A DNA stretch of 64,000 nucleotides. It comes from Bacteroidota bacterium. GTDB lineage: Bacteria; Bacteroidota; Bacteroidia; Flavobacteriales_D; Crocinitomicaceae. The stretch covers positions 310,001 through 374,000 of the forward strand of contig JACPUU010000001.1 of assembly GCA_016192075.1 (NCBI GenBank), in the 5' to 3' direction. Positions 49,884-58,593 of the stretch are shown in pieces. A program made the position numbers and the translations under genes. Position 1 is the stretch's first letter. Each line of letters begins with the position of its first letter. Below the pieces are notes generated by a model that ran no database searches, had not been told where the DNA came from, and saw only the letters and a list, made by a program, of their open reading frames with translations.

Positions 49884-51202
49884 CGAAATTTAAAACCGTC
49901 CTTGAGCAGGAATTTCCGGTTATCCGCACGGCTGAACTATACCTGGCCATAAGTGGAGGTAAAGACTCCATGACCTTGTCACACCTTTTGCTTGAAAGCG
50001 GTATTAAACACACCTTATTGCATTGCAACTTTCAGCTGCGCGGAAAGGAGTCCGACCAGGATGAGGCCTTTTTGCGGGCGTATGCTGCAACTCATCAGCT
50101 TGAAATTCACGTTCAGAAATTTGATACGGCACATATTGCTGAAAAAGAAAAACAGAGTATCCAGGAGTGTGCGCGCAAACTTCGGTACGACTGGTTCAGA
50201 ACGTTTCTGAATCAACATGAAAATTCGTTTTTACTGACGGCTCATCACCTGGACGATTCGATTGAAACATTCTTTATTAATTTGTTCCGCGGTACGGGGT
50301 TCCGGGGTTTGTCAGGTATTCCGGTCAATGCCAACCAGATTCTGAGGCCGCTATCGGGCTTTACAGCCGAAGAAATTTACCGGTATATTGATGCCTGCCA
50401 GATTGATTACCGGTCAGACTCGAGCAATGCAAAAAAAGACTACCTGCGCAATAAAATCCGGCATGATCTGATTCCGGTTATGGCTGATCTGGAACCGGAT
50501 TTCAGAACCAAAATGACTGCACTTTTTGGGGAGTTGTCCGGGTTGAAATCATACCTGGATGCTGAAGTTTACACATTCCGTCAAGCACATCAGAAACATG
50601 AAAACGGTTTTTATCGGTACCGGTTGCAGAATTTAAACCTGCTCAGTACTTTTTTCAGGGAACAGCTGTTTCGTCCGTTTGGTATTCACCGTAAAAATGC
50701 AGCTGAATTTGAAAAATTTCTGGCCGCTCATACCGGTGCTCAATTCAAAACAACAGCGTTTCGTTTTTTGATTGACCGCGATGACCTTGTAATCAGTGAA
50801 ACATCAGCAGGCGATGAGCCGGTGTATATTGAGATTGCAGCGTTGGAGGCAATTCTCCGGCTTGATGCACTGAACCTGAGCCTGGAGCGGAAGAAAAATG
50901 AAGGGTTGATTAAGAACAACCCATCCATTCAGCAGCTTGATTTTGAAAAAGTACATTTTCCGCTGGTGCTGCGCACCTGGCAGCAGGGTGATAAAATCAA
51001 ACCGCTGGGCATGACCGGTACCAAATTGATTTCAGACATTCTGATTGATAAAAAAATCAACCTGCACGACAAAGCCCGTCAACTGGTTTTGGCCGATTGT
51101 GATCAACGTATTATTTGTTTACCGGGGCTGATGGTTTCTGAAGAGGTGAAGGTTGAGGAGGGGACAACTTTAATGCTGGAAGTGCAAAGACATGAAGATT
51201 AA
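49877..51202 (+). CDS. tilS: tRNA(Ile)-lysidine synthase
   Basis: A 441-residue enzyme that places lysidine at the wobble C of tRNA-Ile(CAT), so AUA codons can be read. The N-type ATP pyrophosphatase motif SGGKDSMTLSHLL lies near residue 26, followed by HCNFQLRGKES near 46, LTAHHLDDSIETFFINLFRG near 115, and the PLSGF/SRYRSDSSN-like region. The C-terminal TilS domain contains KPLGMTGTKLISD. I chose ATG 49877; ATG 49841 would add 12 residues and lies inside pabB. The tail overlaps the following lipoprotein gene. Confidence 0.93.
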   Translation: MLTKFKTVLEQEFPVIRTAELYLAISGGKDSMTLSHLLLESGIKHTLLHCNFQLRGKESDQDEAFLRAYAATHQLEIHVQKFDTAHIAEKEKQSIQECARKLRYDWFRTFLNQHENSFLLTAHHLDDSIETFFINLFRGTGFRGLSGIPVNANQILRPLSGFTAEEIYRYIDACQIDYRSDSSNAKKDYLRNKIRHDLIPVMADLEPDFRTKMTALFGELSGLKSYLDAEVYTFRQAHQKHENGFYRYRLQNLNLLSTFFREQLFRPFGIHRKNAAEFEKFLAAHTGAQFKTTAFRFLIDRDDLVISETSAGDEPVYIEIAALEAILRLDALNLSLERKKNEGLIKNNPSIQQLDFEKVHFPLVLRTWQQGDKIKPLGMTGTKLISDILIDKKINLHDKARQLVLADCDQRIICLPGLMVSEEVKVEEGTTLMLEVQRHED

Positions 51203-51779
51203 TGGAATTGTGATTTTTTCGCTGTTGATGTTTTGTTTTCTGATAGGATGCACTGAAAATTTACAGTCAGATACTTCCGGCTGGAAACTGGTTGAAAGAA
51301 AGGAGCTTCCGGATTCGTTAAAACCATTCTTAACAGAAGAAGATACGTTGAATTTTCACCTGATTTATTGCTTTGCCGGAATGGGTGCAAATTTTGGCAC
51401 AAGAAAGCAGTATTTTGAAGTTAAAGACTCCATGTTTGTGTTTTCAATGAAACAAAACAGCTCCTTCGAGGGCCAGGCTCCCTTGCCAACAGACACACTT
51501 AACACCGGCTATTTCCGAAACACCACAAAAGATTCCGTTTTGCAGATTATTCAAGGGCTTGAAGATTCAATTATCACCAAAAGAAATCTTGAAGTTTCCA
51601 GTGGAGGAATTGTTACGCTGACCCTGAATTATGACGGACACAAAACACTTTTTTCACTTCATAATTGCTATGATGATCGGGCGCAGCAACTGGTGGAATT
51701 ACTGAACACCTATATTCCGGGAAACCAGAAATTGTTCATTTACGATTTCCCTGCAAAAGAGTACGGGATTGATTTTTAA
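51192..51779 (+). CDS. Putative lipoprotein of unknown function
   Basis: A 195-residue protein with a lipoprotein signal: VIFSLLMFCFLIGCTEN, with lipobox LIGC (Cys about residue 20). Beta-rich body (TLNFHLIYCFAGMG, GGIVTLTLNYDGHKTLF), no recognised domain. It overlaps the end of tilS by 11 bases (ATG 51192 within the tilS tail). Confidence 0.7.
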   Translation: MKINGIVIFSLLMFCFLIGCTENLQSDTSGWKLVERKELPDSLKPFLTEEDTLNFHLIYCFAGMGANFGTRKQYFEVKDSMFVFSMKQNSSFEGQAPLPTDTLNTGYFRNTTKDSVLQIIQGLEDSIITKRNLEVSSGGIVTLTLNYDGHKTLFSLHNCYDDRAQQLVELLNTYIPGNQKLFIYDFPAKEYGIDF

Positions 51780-51898
51780 CAGGCTGAAGACCACTTAAGT
51801 TCCCTCAATCGTTAAATATTCAAGGTGATTTGTTGTTTATATTTTTCTTTGGCTTTCATTTTTAAACACTGTATCTTGCGGTCACGTTAACTCATTCC

Positions 51899-52396
51899 AT
51901 GAAATTTGTTCTGCCTGTTATTTTTGTTTTGATTGCGTTGGTAACCTATGCTCAGCCAGATTCAACTCACTGGGACCGGACCATGGAAGGGGTGCATAAA
52001 CGATCACTGTGCGTGGTAGATACCATGGTCACGCTATACAGTCAAAAAACACTCGTCATTGAAGACAGTGTGGATTGGTCGTATGATTTTGCAGAGGGTG
52101 AAAAAACATATCTTGAAGTTAAAATCCGCACCACGGTTTGTTCCTGTATGGATTGCAGTTATGCTGATCATGTAGTCATTGATATTTCCACCCTGAAACC
52201 CGGTGATGAGGTTGAGCTTAATCCGTCTAACACGGTCTGGTTTATCTGGAATTCCTGGATGATTGGCAGCATAGAACAAACCTTTACAGGTTCATTAAAG
52301 TACACGGCCGCCAATGATTTTTTGATAGAAATCTATAAATATGTTCCCGGCCAGTCCTGGCTTACATACGATGGTATTAAAGTGCTGCGCCCCTGA
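51899..52396 (+). CDS. Hypothetical secreted protein
   Basis: A 165-residue exported protein: signal peptide VLPVIFVLIALVTYAQ, then a beta-rich body with a cysteine cluster (RTTVCSCMDCSYADHV). Family not recognised. A TATCTTGC at 51872 is a poor -7 match and offers a weak promoter guess. Not in an obvious operon. Confidence 0.65.
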   Translation: MKFVLPVIFVLIALVTYAQPDSTHWDRTMEGVHKRSLCVVDTMVTLYSQKTLVIEDSVDWSYDFAEGEKTYLEVKIRTTVCSCMDCSYADHVVIDISTLKPGDEVELNPSNTVWFIWNSWMIGSIEQTFTGSLKYTAANDFLIEIYKYVPGQSWLTYDGIKVLRP

Positions 52397-52480
52397 ACAA
52401 GGTTATTGCACATTTTTCAGACTGCTATAAAAATGCCTTGAAACGGTCAGTGGTTTTCATGTAAATTCCAAAAAATAAAT

Positions 52481-52488
52481 CACCTTTG
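52481..52488 (+). promoter_or_regulatory. Candidate -7 element for the beta-propeller-like protein
   Basis: CACCTTTG is one base from the consensus TAnnTTTG, seven bases before ATG 52495. Very short leader implied. Confidence 0.35.
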
Positions 52489-52494
52489 ATTTGT

Positions 52495-53805
52495 ATGAGA
52501 GTCATAACAGGGCTTTTTTTGGCGTGTGTACTGATTGCATTTACATCACAGGTTTGTGCGCAACAGTCCGGTATTGTATTGAAAGGCAGGATACTCGATG
52601 AAAACGGCTATCCGCTGCCGTATGCCAAAATTAGTGATTACGAGTCGCGCAAAACAACCCTGAGCAATCAGCGGGGACTTTTTTACCTGACCGTTCCGGC
52701 AGAAAAAGTAAGCCTTCACATTTCATACATCGGGTACCTGCCGGTTGATACTACGTTGAATTTTAAAAGTACAACCCATGACACAGTTTCTGTTTCTTTC
52801 CGTATGGTGTCGACCGTAAAAGAACTTGGGGCAATTACAGTTTCCAGCCAGCCATACATCAGGGTATTTGAAACAACCAATCTTAACATTCTGGATTATA
52901 CCTTTTTTGGTCAGCACATCCTTCTTTTGGTAAAAAGCCGTGAAAATTACCAGGTACGCCTGCTTGACCAGCAAGAGAAAATACTCACCCGGCAGAATCT
53001 GGCGTTTAAGCCTGTTTCGTTTGTAAAAGATTGCCTAGGAATTCTGCACATTGTTTCAGAAGACAGTTTGTATCCCGTTCATTTTGATTCAGAGGTATTC
53101 ACGTTTCCGGATGCCATTCCGGTTGAAGATTACGTTGAATTTATTGAACCCTGCGTGGCAGCCACTGAAAATTTTTTCTTTCTGAAATATGTCACCAATT
53201 TTAATCAGACCATTGATTATATCTCACAGCGGAAAGCAGATGATTTTTACCAGAGTCTGCGAAAGGTGACAGACCCCGCTAAAGTGAACGATGTAGAAAA
53301 TTATGCCAGGGAATTGCAGGTAACTGTAGCGCCCAATATAATGGGGGATATTTTTGACCCCAGGGATGTTCGGGCCTCGCGTGAAAAAGCACAGGATCAG
53401 TTCTTTTTTGACCTTGTCATTACCAACGCGGTTTATGCGCCGCTTATTCGCACGGGCAATGCGGTTTATGTTTTTGATCACCTGGCTGATTCCTGTTTTG
53501 TGTTTAGCCAGAACAGTGAATTCATTCGTCAGTTTTCAATCGGCTATCACCTTCAGGAGAATTGGGCCAACACCTTGCTGACCGATGAGGCGCAGGAAAA
53601 AATTTATGCCGTGCATCAGACCAACGGAATTTTTCTGCTTTCTGAAATAAATCTTGAAACAGGTCAGCTGAAAGAAGGAACTGAGCTGGTCAGGCACACC
53701 TATCCGCAAAAAATCAGGATCAGGGATGGCTGGGTGTATTACCTGCATAACCTTGATAACAGTGGGTTTAACAAGTTGTATAAGGTAAGATTAAAAGAGC
53801 GCTGA
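52495..53805 (+). CDS. Secreted protein with CarboxypepD-reg-like domain
   Basis: A 436-residue exported protein: signal peptide VITGLFLACVLIAFTSQVCAQ, then a carboxypeptidase-regulatory-like beta domain (VLKGRILDENGYPLPYAKISD ... YIGYLPVDTTLNF, residues ~25-110). The rest (VRLLDQQEKILTRQN, EYVEFIEPCV, EENWANTLLTDE-like stretches) is beta-rich and may form a propeller; no further family was recognised. I chose ATG 52495 because a TTG at 52486 is inside the promoter-like element. No TonB-dependent receptor gene is adjacent. Confidence 0.72.
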   Translation: MRVITGLFLACVLIAFTSQVCAQQSGIVLKGRILDENGYPLPYAKISDYESRKTTLSNQRGLFYLTVPAEKVSLHISYIGYLPVDTTLNFKSTTHDTVSVSFRMVSTVKELGAITVSSQPYIRVFETTNLNILDYTFFGQHILLLVKSRENYQVRLLDQQEKILTRQNLAFKPVSFVKDCLGILHIVSEDSLYPVHFDSEVFTFPDAIPVEDYVEFIEPCVAATENFFFLKYVTNFNQTIDYISQRKADDFYQSLRKVTDPAKVNDVENYARELQVTVAPNIMGDIFDPRDVRASREKAQDQFFFDLVITNAVYAPLIRTGNAVYVFDHLADSCFVFSQNSEFIRQFSIGYHLQENWANTLLTDEAQEKIYAVHQTNGIFLLSEINLETGQLKEGTELVRHTYPQKIRIRDGWVYYLHNLDNSGFNKLYKVRLKER

Positions 53806-53858
53806 AAATACGGTTAATTTTTTGTAGCTTTAATCGTTGATTTTGTCAACGATGTGTT

Positions 53859-54251
53859 ATGAAAAAATTGCTTTTATTTTTTGTTTTGGTTGCGTCATTC
53901 CAGTCCATGGCCTGTGTCAGTGAAGCCTATAACGGACTTCGTATTAATGTACAGCCTGATAAAGCCTGTCTTATTAATTCACACGATTATTGTGTTCAGG
54001 AAATTGATACCGGTACAGTAGATGTAGATGTTGTAAGTGCGGCAATCAAAAAAGCAAACCTCACTGAAAGTATTCTTATTGCCCGGGTACTGGCCATGTA
54101 TACTGATAAAAATTTAAAACTGCGCGAACTGGTCAACCTGGCATGCACCCAACCTAAAGTTGCAGATATACTCATCTCTCACATGTATAGCCGGCTGGTA
54201 GAAATGTACAAGCCGTCACAGCTTAAAAAGCTGATGAAACGAAAAAAATAA
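53859..54251 (+). CDS. Small secreted protein of unknown function
   Basis: A 130-residue protein with a signal peptide (KLLLFFVLVASFQSMAC; a weak lipobox may make it a lipoprotein). The mature part is helical (AIKKANLTESILIARVLAMY ... HMYSRLVEMYKPSQLKKLMKR) with several Cys. Not recognised. It lies 50 bases before acs. Confidence 0.62.
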   Translation: MKKLLLFFVLVASFQSMACVSEAYNGLRINVQPDKACLINSHDYCVQEIDTGTVDVDVVSAAIKKANLTESILIARVLAMYTDKNLKLRELVNLACTQPKVADILISHMYSRLVEMYKPSQLKKLMKRKK

Positions 54252-54298
54252 GGCGCAGTTTTTGCAGTAGAATCAGTGAGTTAAAGAAAAAAACGGCC

Positions 54299-56200
54299 AT
54301 GTCAAAACCATTTTACCAGATCAATACCGAATCAGAATACGAGCGCGCCTGCCAGGGAGCAATAGAGCAACCCGAAGAGTTTTGGGAATCAATTGCAGAA
54401 ACATTTCACTGGCGCAAAAAATGGAACCAGGTGGTGAGCTGGAATTTTGAAGAGCCCGATGTAAAATGGTTTTTGAACGGCAAACTCAACATTACCGAAA
54501 ACTGCATTGACCGGCATTTAAAAGACAAAGCGGATCAACTGGCCATTATCTGGGAACCCAATGAACCATCTGCGGAGGTAAGAAAATATACCTATGCTGA
54601 GTTGCACCGTGAGGTCAATCGCTTTGCCAATGTTCTGGTTAAAAATAACATTCAGAAAGGTGACCGGGTGTGTATTTATTTACCCATGATTCCCGAAGCT
54701 GTTTTTGCCATGCTGGCCTGTGCTCGTGTTGGCGCAATTCATTCGGTTGTGTTTGCCGGATTCTCTTCCCGTGCGCTTGCAGACAGGGTAGAAGATGCCC
54801 AGGCCAAAATGATTATTACGTCAGACGGGTTACTGCGCGGTGACAAAAAAATGTTGCTGCGGAATATTGTGGCTGAGGCGCTGGAAATGTGCTCATCGGT
54901 TGAAACGGTTTTAACAATAAGGTATACCGGTGATGTGGTAAAAACAAATCACCTGGATAAATGGTATCACGACGAACTAAAATCAGTTTCTGCTGAGTTT
55001 CATGCTGTGGAAACAGACAGTGAAGACCCGCTGTTTATTCTTTATACATCCGGATCTACCGGTAAACCCAAAGGCGTTGTGCATACCTGCGGTGGGTATA
55101 TGGTTTATGCTGATTACAGTTTCAGAAATGTATTCCAGTATGAAGAGCATGATATTTTCTGGTGTACGGCGGATGTGGGTTGGGTAACAGGGCACTCGTA
55201 CATAACGTATGGCCCTTTGCTGGCCGGTGCAACCTGTGTTATTTTTGAAGGTGTCCCCAATTATCCCGATACCGCACGGTTCTGGCAGGTGATTGAAAAA
55301 CACCGGGTCACCCAGTTCTATACAGCACCTACAGCAATCCGCGCGTTGATGGTAAGTGGCTCAGAAATTCCAAAGCGGTTCAAAATGGATTCGCTGAAAG
55401 TAATTGGATCTGTTGGAGAACCCATTAACCTGGAAGCCTGGCAATGGTATTCTGATTATGTTGGAAAAGGAAATTGCCCGGTAGTGGATACCTGGTGGCA
55501 AACAGAAACGGGTGGAATAATGATTTCAAACCTGGGCGGAATTGGCAAGCACATTCCAACCTTTGCCGGAAAGCCGCTGCCAGGAATACAACCTGTTTTA
55601 CTGACGTCGGAGGGAAAAGAAATTGCAGAAAAAAGTGCCGAAGGATTATTGGCTATAAAATACCCATGGCCTTCTATGATACGTACCACTTATGGTGATC
55701 ATGAACGCTGCCGGCAAACCTATTTTTCAGCCTACCACGGGTATTATTTTACCGGTGACGGTGCCCGGCGTGATGAGCAGGGCATGTACCGCATTATTGG
55801 CCGGGTAGATGATGTCATTAATGTATCAGGTCACCGGTTGGGCACTGCTGAAATTGAGAATGCCATCAATGAACACGACCTGGTTATCGAATCTGCCGTT
55901 GTGAGCTATCCGCACGATATAAAAGGACAGGGCATTTACGCCTACGTGATCTGTGATAAACTACCTGCAGATGAAGAAAAAGCCCGTAAAGAAATTCACT
56001 TTATTGTAGAATCCATTATTGGAAAAATAGCAAGGCCTGATAAAATCCAATTCGTTACCGGCTTACCCAAAACCCGTTCAGGTAAAATTATGCGTCGTAT
56101 TCTGCGCAAAATAGCCGAAGGTTCAACCAGTGATTTTGGTGACATTTCAACGCTGCTTGATCCCGGTGTGGTAGAGTCTATTTTAAAAGGAAAAATCTAA
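54299..56200 (+). CDS. acs: Acetyl-CoA synthetase
   Basis: A 633-residue AMP-forming enzyme that activates acetate to acetyl-CoA. It has YTSGSTGKPKGVVHTCGGYM near residue 250, the acyl-binding WWQTETGG near residue 400, TGDGARRDEQGMYRIIGRVDD near residue 480, and the C-terminal catalytic Lys in LPKTRSGKIMRRILRK near residue 595, a site commonly acetylated for regulation. Full length. ATG 54299. The next gene downstream is convergent. Confidence 0.97.
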   Translation: MSKPFYQINTESEYERACQGAIEQPEEFWESIAETFHWRKKWNQVVSWNFEEPDVKWFLNGKLNITENCIDRHLKDKADQLAIIWEPNEPSAEVRKYTYAELHREVNRFANVLVKNNIQKGDRVCIYLPMIPEAVFAMLACARVGAIHSVVFAGFSSRALADRVEDAQAKMIITSDGLLRGDKKMLLRNIVAEALEMCSSVETVLTIRYTGDVVKTNHLDKWYHDELKSVSAEFHAVETDSEDPLFILYTSGSTGKPKGVVHTCGGYMVYADYSFRNVFQYEEHDIFWCTADVGWVTGHSYITYGPLLAGATCVIFEGVPNYPDTARFWQVIEKHRVTQFYTAPTAIRALMVSGSEIPKRFKMDSLKVIGSVGEPINLEAWQWYSDYVGKGNCPVVDTWWQTETGGIMISNLGGIGKHIPTFAGKPLPGIQPVLLTSEGKEIAEKSAEGLLAIKYPWPSMIRTTYGDHERCRQTYFSAYHGYYFTGDGARRDEQGMYRIIGRVDDVINVSGHRLGTAEIENAINEHDLVIESAVVSYPHDIKGQGIYAYVICDKLPADEEKARKEIHFIVESIIGKIARPDKIQFVTGLPKTRSGKIMRRILRKIAEGSTSDFGDISTLLDPGVVESILKGKI

Positions 56201-56215
56201 TCATCCCCATCCACA

Positions 56216-56400
56216 GGTTTCGTAAGAAACCGCCCAAATCGTCCCGCAAGGGACGAAATATTATACACCTCCAAAAGTACCCTGTAACCGGTTTCGAAAG
56301 AAACCGGCTGAATCGTCCCGTAGGGACGAAATATCGGTAACGACGAAGGAGGAGCCGAACACAGCCCCGCCCTGTAGGGGCGGAATATAAGGGGTGGGGG
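56216..56400. repeat. Tandem double-hairpin repeats between acs and folE
   Basis: This fills the 205-base convergent gap. Two units, 56216-56262 and 56288-56337, each hold a GGTTTC...GAAACC hairpin, then CGTCCC...GGGACG and AAATAT. A third CCCCG...GGGGCGGAATAT version follows at about 56364-56390. Loops vary while stems are kept, suggesting a mobile-hairpin-type repeat, possibly acting as terminators. Confidence 0.75.
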
Positions 56401-56405
56401 AATCC

Positions 56406-57089
56406 CTAGGACTCCAGTTTCATCAGAATGTAATCCAGAAATTCCTGCTTAACGGCCGGGTCCTTAAATTTTCCACCAAACTCACTGGTTACAGTACTAC
56501 TCTGAATATCGCGGATACCGCGCGAATTTACGCAGAGGTGTTTGGCATCAATAACACAGGCCACATCTTCTGTTCCAAGGTATTTCTGAAGGTGTTTCAC
56601 CACCTGCATGGTCATCCGTTCCTGTACTTGAGGACGTTTGGCATAGTAATCAACAATGCGGTTCATTTTGGAAAGACCAATGACATGTCCGTTTGAAAAA
56701 TACGCCACGTGTGCTTTACCTACAATGGGTAAAAAATGGTGTTCGCAGGTAGAATACACCGTAATGTCTTTTTCTACCAGCATTTCTGAATAATTGTATT
56801 TGTTATCAAAGTCAGACGATGTAGGAGCCTTTTTAGGGTCCAGTCCGCCAAAAATTTCTTTGACATACATTTTAGCAACACGCTTCGGGGTTCCTTTCAG
56901 GCTGTCGTCTGTCAGGTCAAGACCCAATGTGTGCATAATTTCTGTAAATTTTTCTTCAATTAATTTGATTTTCTGATCGTCAGACATATCAAAGGCATCT
57001 GACCGTAGAGGCGTATCACCGGCTGTTGAAAGGTGGTTTTCGCCAATACCGTCTGCATCGTTTTTTTCTATATCCATTACCGGTTTCAT
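56406..57089 (-). CDS. folE: GTP cyclohydrolase I
   Basis: A 227-residue enzyme, GTP to dihydroneopterin triphosphate, the first step of folate synthesis. Zinc ligands are in the conserved STCEHHFLPIVGKAHVAYF (Cys, His) and the AKHLCVNSRGI (Cys) segments; QVQERMTMQV and TVTSEFGGKFKD also match the family. The N-terminal 40 residues are variable. I chose ATG at 57089; the TTG further up lies in the promoter. It is convergent with acs. Confidence 0.96.
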   Translation of the reverse strand: MKPVMDIEKNDADGIGENHLSTAGDTPLRSDAFDMSDDQKIKLIEEKFTEIMHTLGLDLTDDSLKGTPKRVAKMYVKEIFGGLDPKKAPTSSDFDNKYNYSEMLVEKDITVYSTCEHHFLPIVGKAHVAYFSNGHVIGLSKMNRIVDYYAKRPQVQERMTMQVVKHLQKYLGTEDVACVIDAKHLCVNSRGIRDIQSSTVTSEFGGKFKDPAVKQEFLDYILMKLES

Positions 57090-57098
57090 AATGTGGCG

Positions 57099-57106
57099 CA
57101 AAGTTA
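57099..57106 (-). promoter_or_regulatory. Candidate -7 element of folE
   Basis: On the minus strand this reads TAACTTTG, nine bases before the ATG, implying a very short leader. No clear -33 element. Confidence 0.45.
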
Positions 57107-57205
57107 CTAAGATATATTTGTATTATCCATAACGCTTCTAAATAAACATTGTTCAGCACTTTATGCAAAGTTCACCCCTGTTAGACGAGAAATCAACGAA
57201 ATTCT

Positions 57206-57213
57206 TACATTTG
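57206..57213 (+). promoter_or_regulatory. Candidate -7 element of the GreA/B-like genes
   Basis: TACATTTG fits TAnnTTTG and lies 20 bases before the GTG start. Confidence 0.45.
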
Positions 57214-57232
57214 CTGACCTAAACTCGAAACA

Positions 57233-57694
57233 GTGGCAAAGAAGAAATCAAATCCGAAAGAGGCCTTGTATCAGGCCTGTCTGGCTTACGCTGAAAAGCG
57301 TATTCAAACTGCCACTGAAGCGTATAAAAGCGCACAGGATTCTGCAAACGAGGAAACCAAGAACACGGCCAGCGAAGATGACAACAGCAAGGCTATGCTC
57401 CAGATTGAGGCAGAACAGCAGGCCAAACACATGGTAGAAGCACGCAAATTAAAAGAAGAAATGCTGCGCATTGATCCATCCCTTGAAACAAACCAGGTAA
57501 TGGCGGGCAGTTTGGTAATTACCAGCCTGGGTAATTATTATATCTCTATCAGTGCAGGTAAAATTGACCTGGACAAAAAAAGCTATTTTGCTATTTCTCT
57601 TTCGGCTCCGGTGGCGCAAGCGCTTAAGGGCAAAAAAACAGGAGAAAAAGTAAAATTTAATGATAAAATGATCGAGATACTGGATGTAATCTGA
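57233..57694 (+). CDS. GreA/GreB-like protein, copy 1
   Basis: A 153-residue protein with an N-terminal coiled coil (residues ~10-75: ACLAYAEKRIQTATEAYKSA, EQQAKHMVEARKLKEEML) and a C-terminal beta domain (MAGSLVITSLGNYYISISAG, YFAISLSAPVAQALKGK), the layout of transcription-cleavage factors GreA/GreB. Some databases label such Bacteroidota proteins 3-oxoacyl-ACP synthase, which the sequence does not support. The start codon is GTG at 57233, first in the frame after the promoter. Role as a transcription factor is inferred. Confidence 0.72.
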   Translation: MAKKKSNPKEALYQACLAYAEKRIQTATEAYKSAQDSANEETKNTASEDDNSKAMLQIEAEQQAKHMVEARKLKEEMLRIDPSLETNQVMAGSLVITSLGNYYISISAGKIDLDKKSYFAISLSAPVAQALKGKKTGEKVKFNDKMIEILDVI

Positions 57695-57733
57695 TCCAAC
57701 TTCTCTTTTTTCCGGTTATTTTACGGGTAATTT

Positions 57734-58192
57734 ATGTCAGACACTGTCTTAAAAGCAGCACTCTATGAACGCTGCGTGCAGTATGCCGGTAAGCGTATTC
57801 TGAACGCAAATGCGGCTCTGCAAAACGCGCAGGAGGCTGCTAACGAAGAATCAAAAAGCACAGCCGGAGATAAGCACGATACCAGCCGGGCCATGATGCA
57901 GATTGAGGTTGAACAGGCAACCCGGCAATTGGCTGAAGCTGAAAAATTGCGTGATGAATTAACACGTATCAATGCCACTAAGACGTATGATGCTGTAGTT
58001 GCCGGAAGTCTGGTCAAAACATCACACGGCAATTATTTTGTTTCTATTGCAGCAGGTAAGCTGGATTTTGAAGGACAGACCTATTTTGCGGTATCGGTTT
58101 CTTCCCCGGTTGTTCAGGCTTTGAAAGGACTTAAAAAAGGAGATCGTACTGTGCTTAACGGAAACAATCTGGTGATCAATGAGGTGTTTTAG
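57734..58192 (+). CDS. GreA/GreB-like protein, copy 2
   Basis: A 152-residue paralog of the preceding gene, 39 bases downstream, with the same coiled coil plus beta domain: GSLVKTSHGNYFVSIAAGKL and YFAVSVSSPVVQALKGLKKGD. Tandem duplication is the simplest explanation. ATG 57734. The two coiled coils have diverged more than the beta domains. Confidence 0.72.
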   Translation: MSDTVLKAALYERCVQYAGKRILNANAALQNAQEAANEESKSTAGDKHDTSRAMMQIEVEQATRQLAEAEKLRDELTRINATKTYDAVVAGSLVKTSHGNYFVSIAAGKLDFEGQTYFAVSVSSPVVQALKGLKKGDRTVLNGNNLVINEVF

Positions 58193-58593
58193 CATGCGCT
58201 TGATCTAATTACCGTGATTATTTTTTCTTGGTCTTTCAATTTCCTGAAGTTTTGTACCGATAAAAAAGCAGGACCAAAAAATATCCGTGATGATCTGTAA
58301 AATCAGTTTCATCCATGTTCAATTGCGTTCTCTTTCAACGGGTACTCCTCCGAAAAAAATGGTTTTCAGTTTTTACGTAATAAATTACAGAAATGTGAAT
58401 TTAAATTATCCTGAATTATGTCTTCACATACGTGGAAGAAAAACACATAGCGCTGCTGATTTCCGTTTTTGAAAAAGAACCTATGTGAAGCCTATGTATT
58501 CTACTGTGCCTATGTGTTTCAAAAAGAAGTTTGAATTTACCGCATTGTTTTAGAAAATTAATAGCGGTCTGAATTCATGAAAAAAATCAGCAG
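58193..58593. other. Intergenic region with degenerate short repeats
   Basis: About 400 bases with no convincing gene. Two stretches look like decayed repeat families: ATCCGTGATGATCTG near 58281 with ATCCATGTTC after it, and several GCCTATGTG-type words around 58480-58520. Confidence 0.4.

Noticed and set aside
57233-58192. 3-oxoacyl-ACP synthase
   Set aside because: 150 residues with a coiled coil; no ketosynthase fold or catalytic Cys-His-His pattern.
58287-58472. 61-residue frame in the gap before bioD
   Set aside because: No conserved feature, no promoter-like element, and it overlaps repeat-like words.
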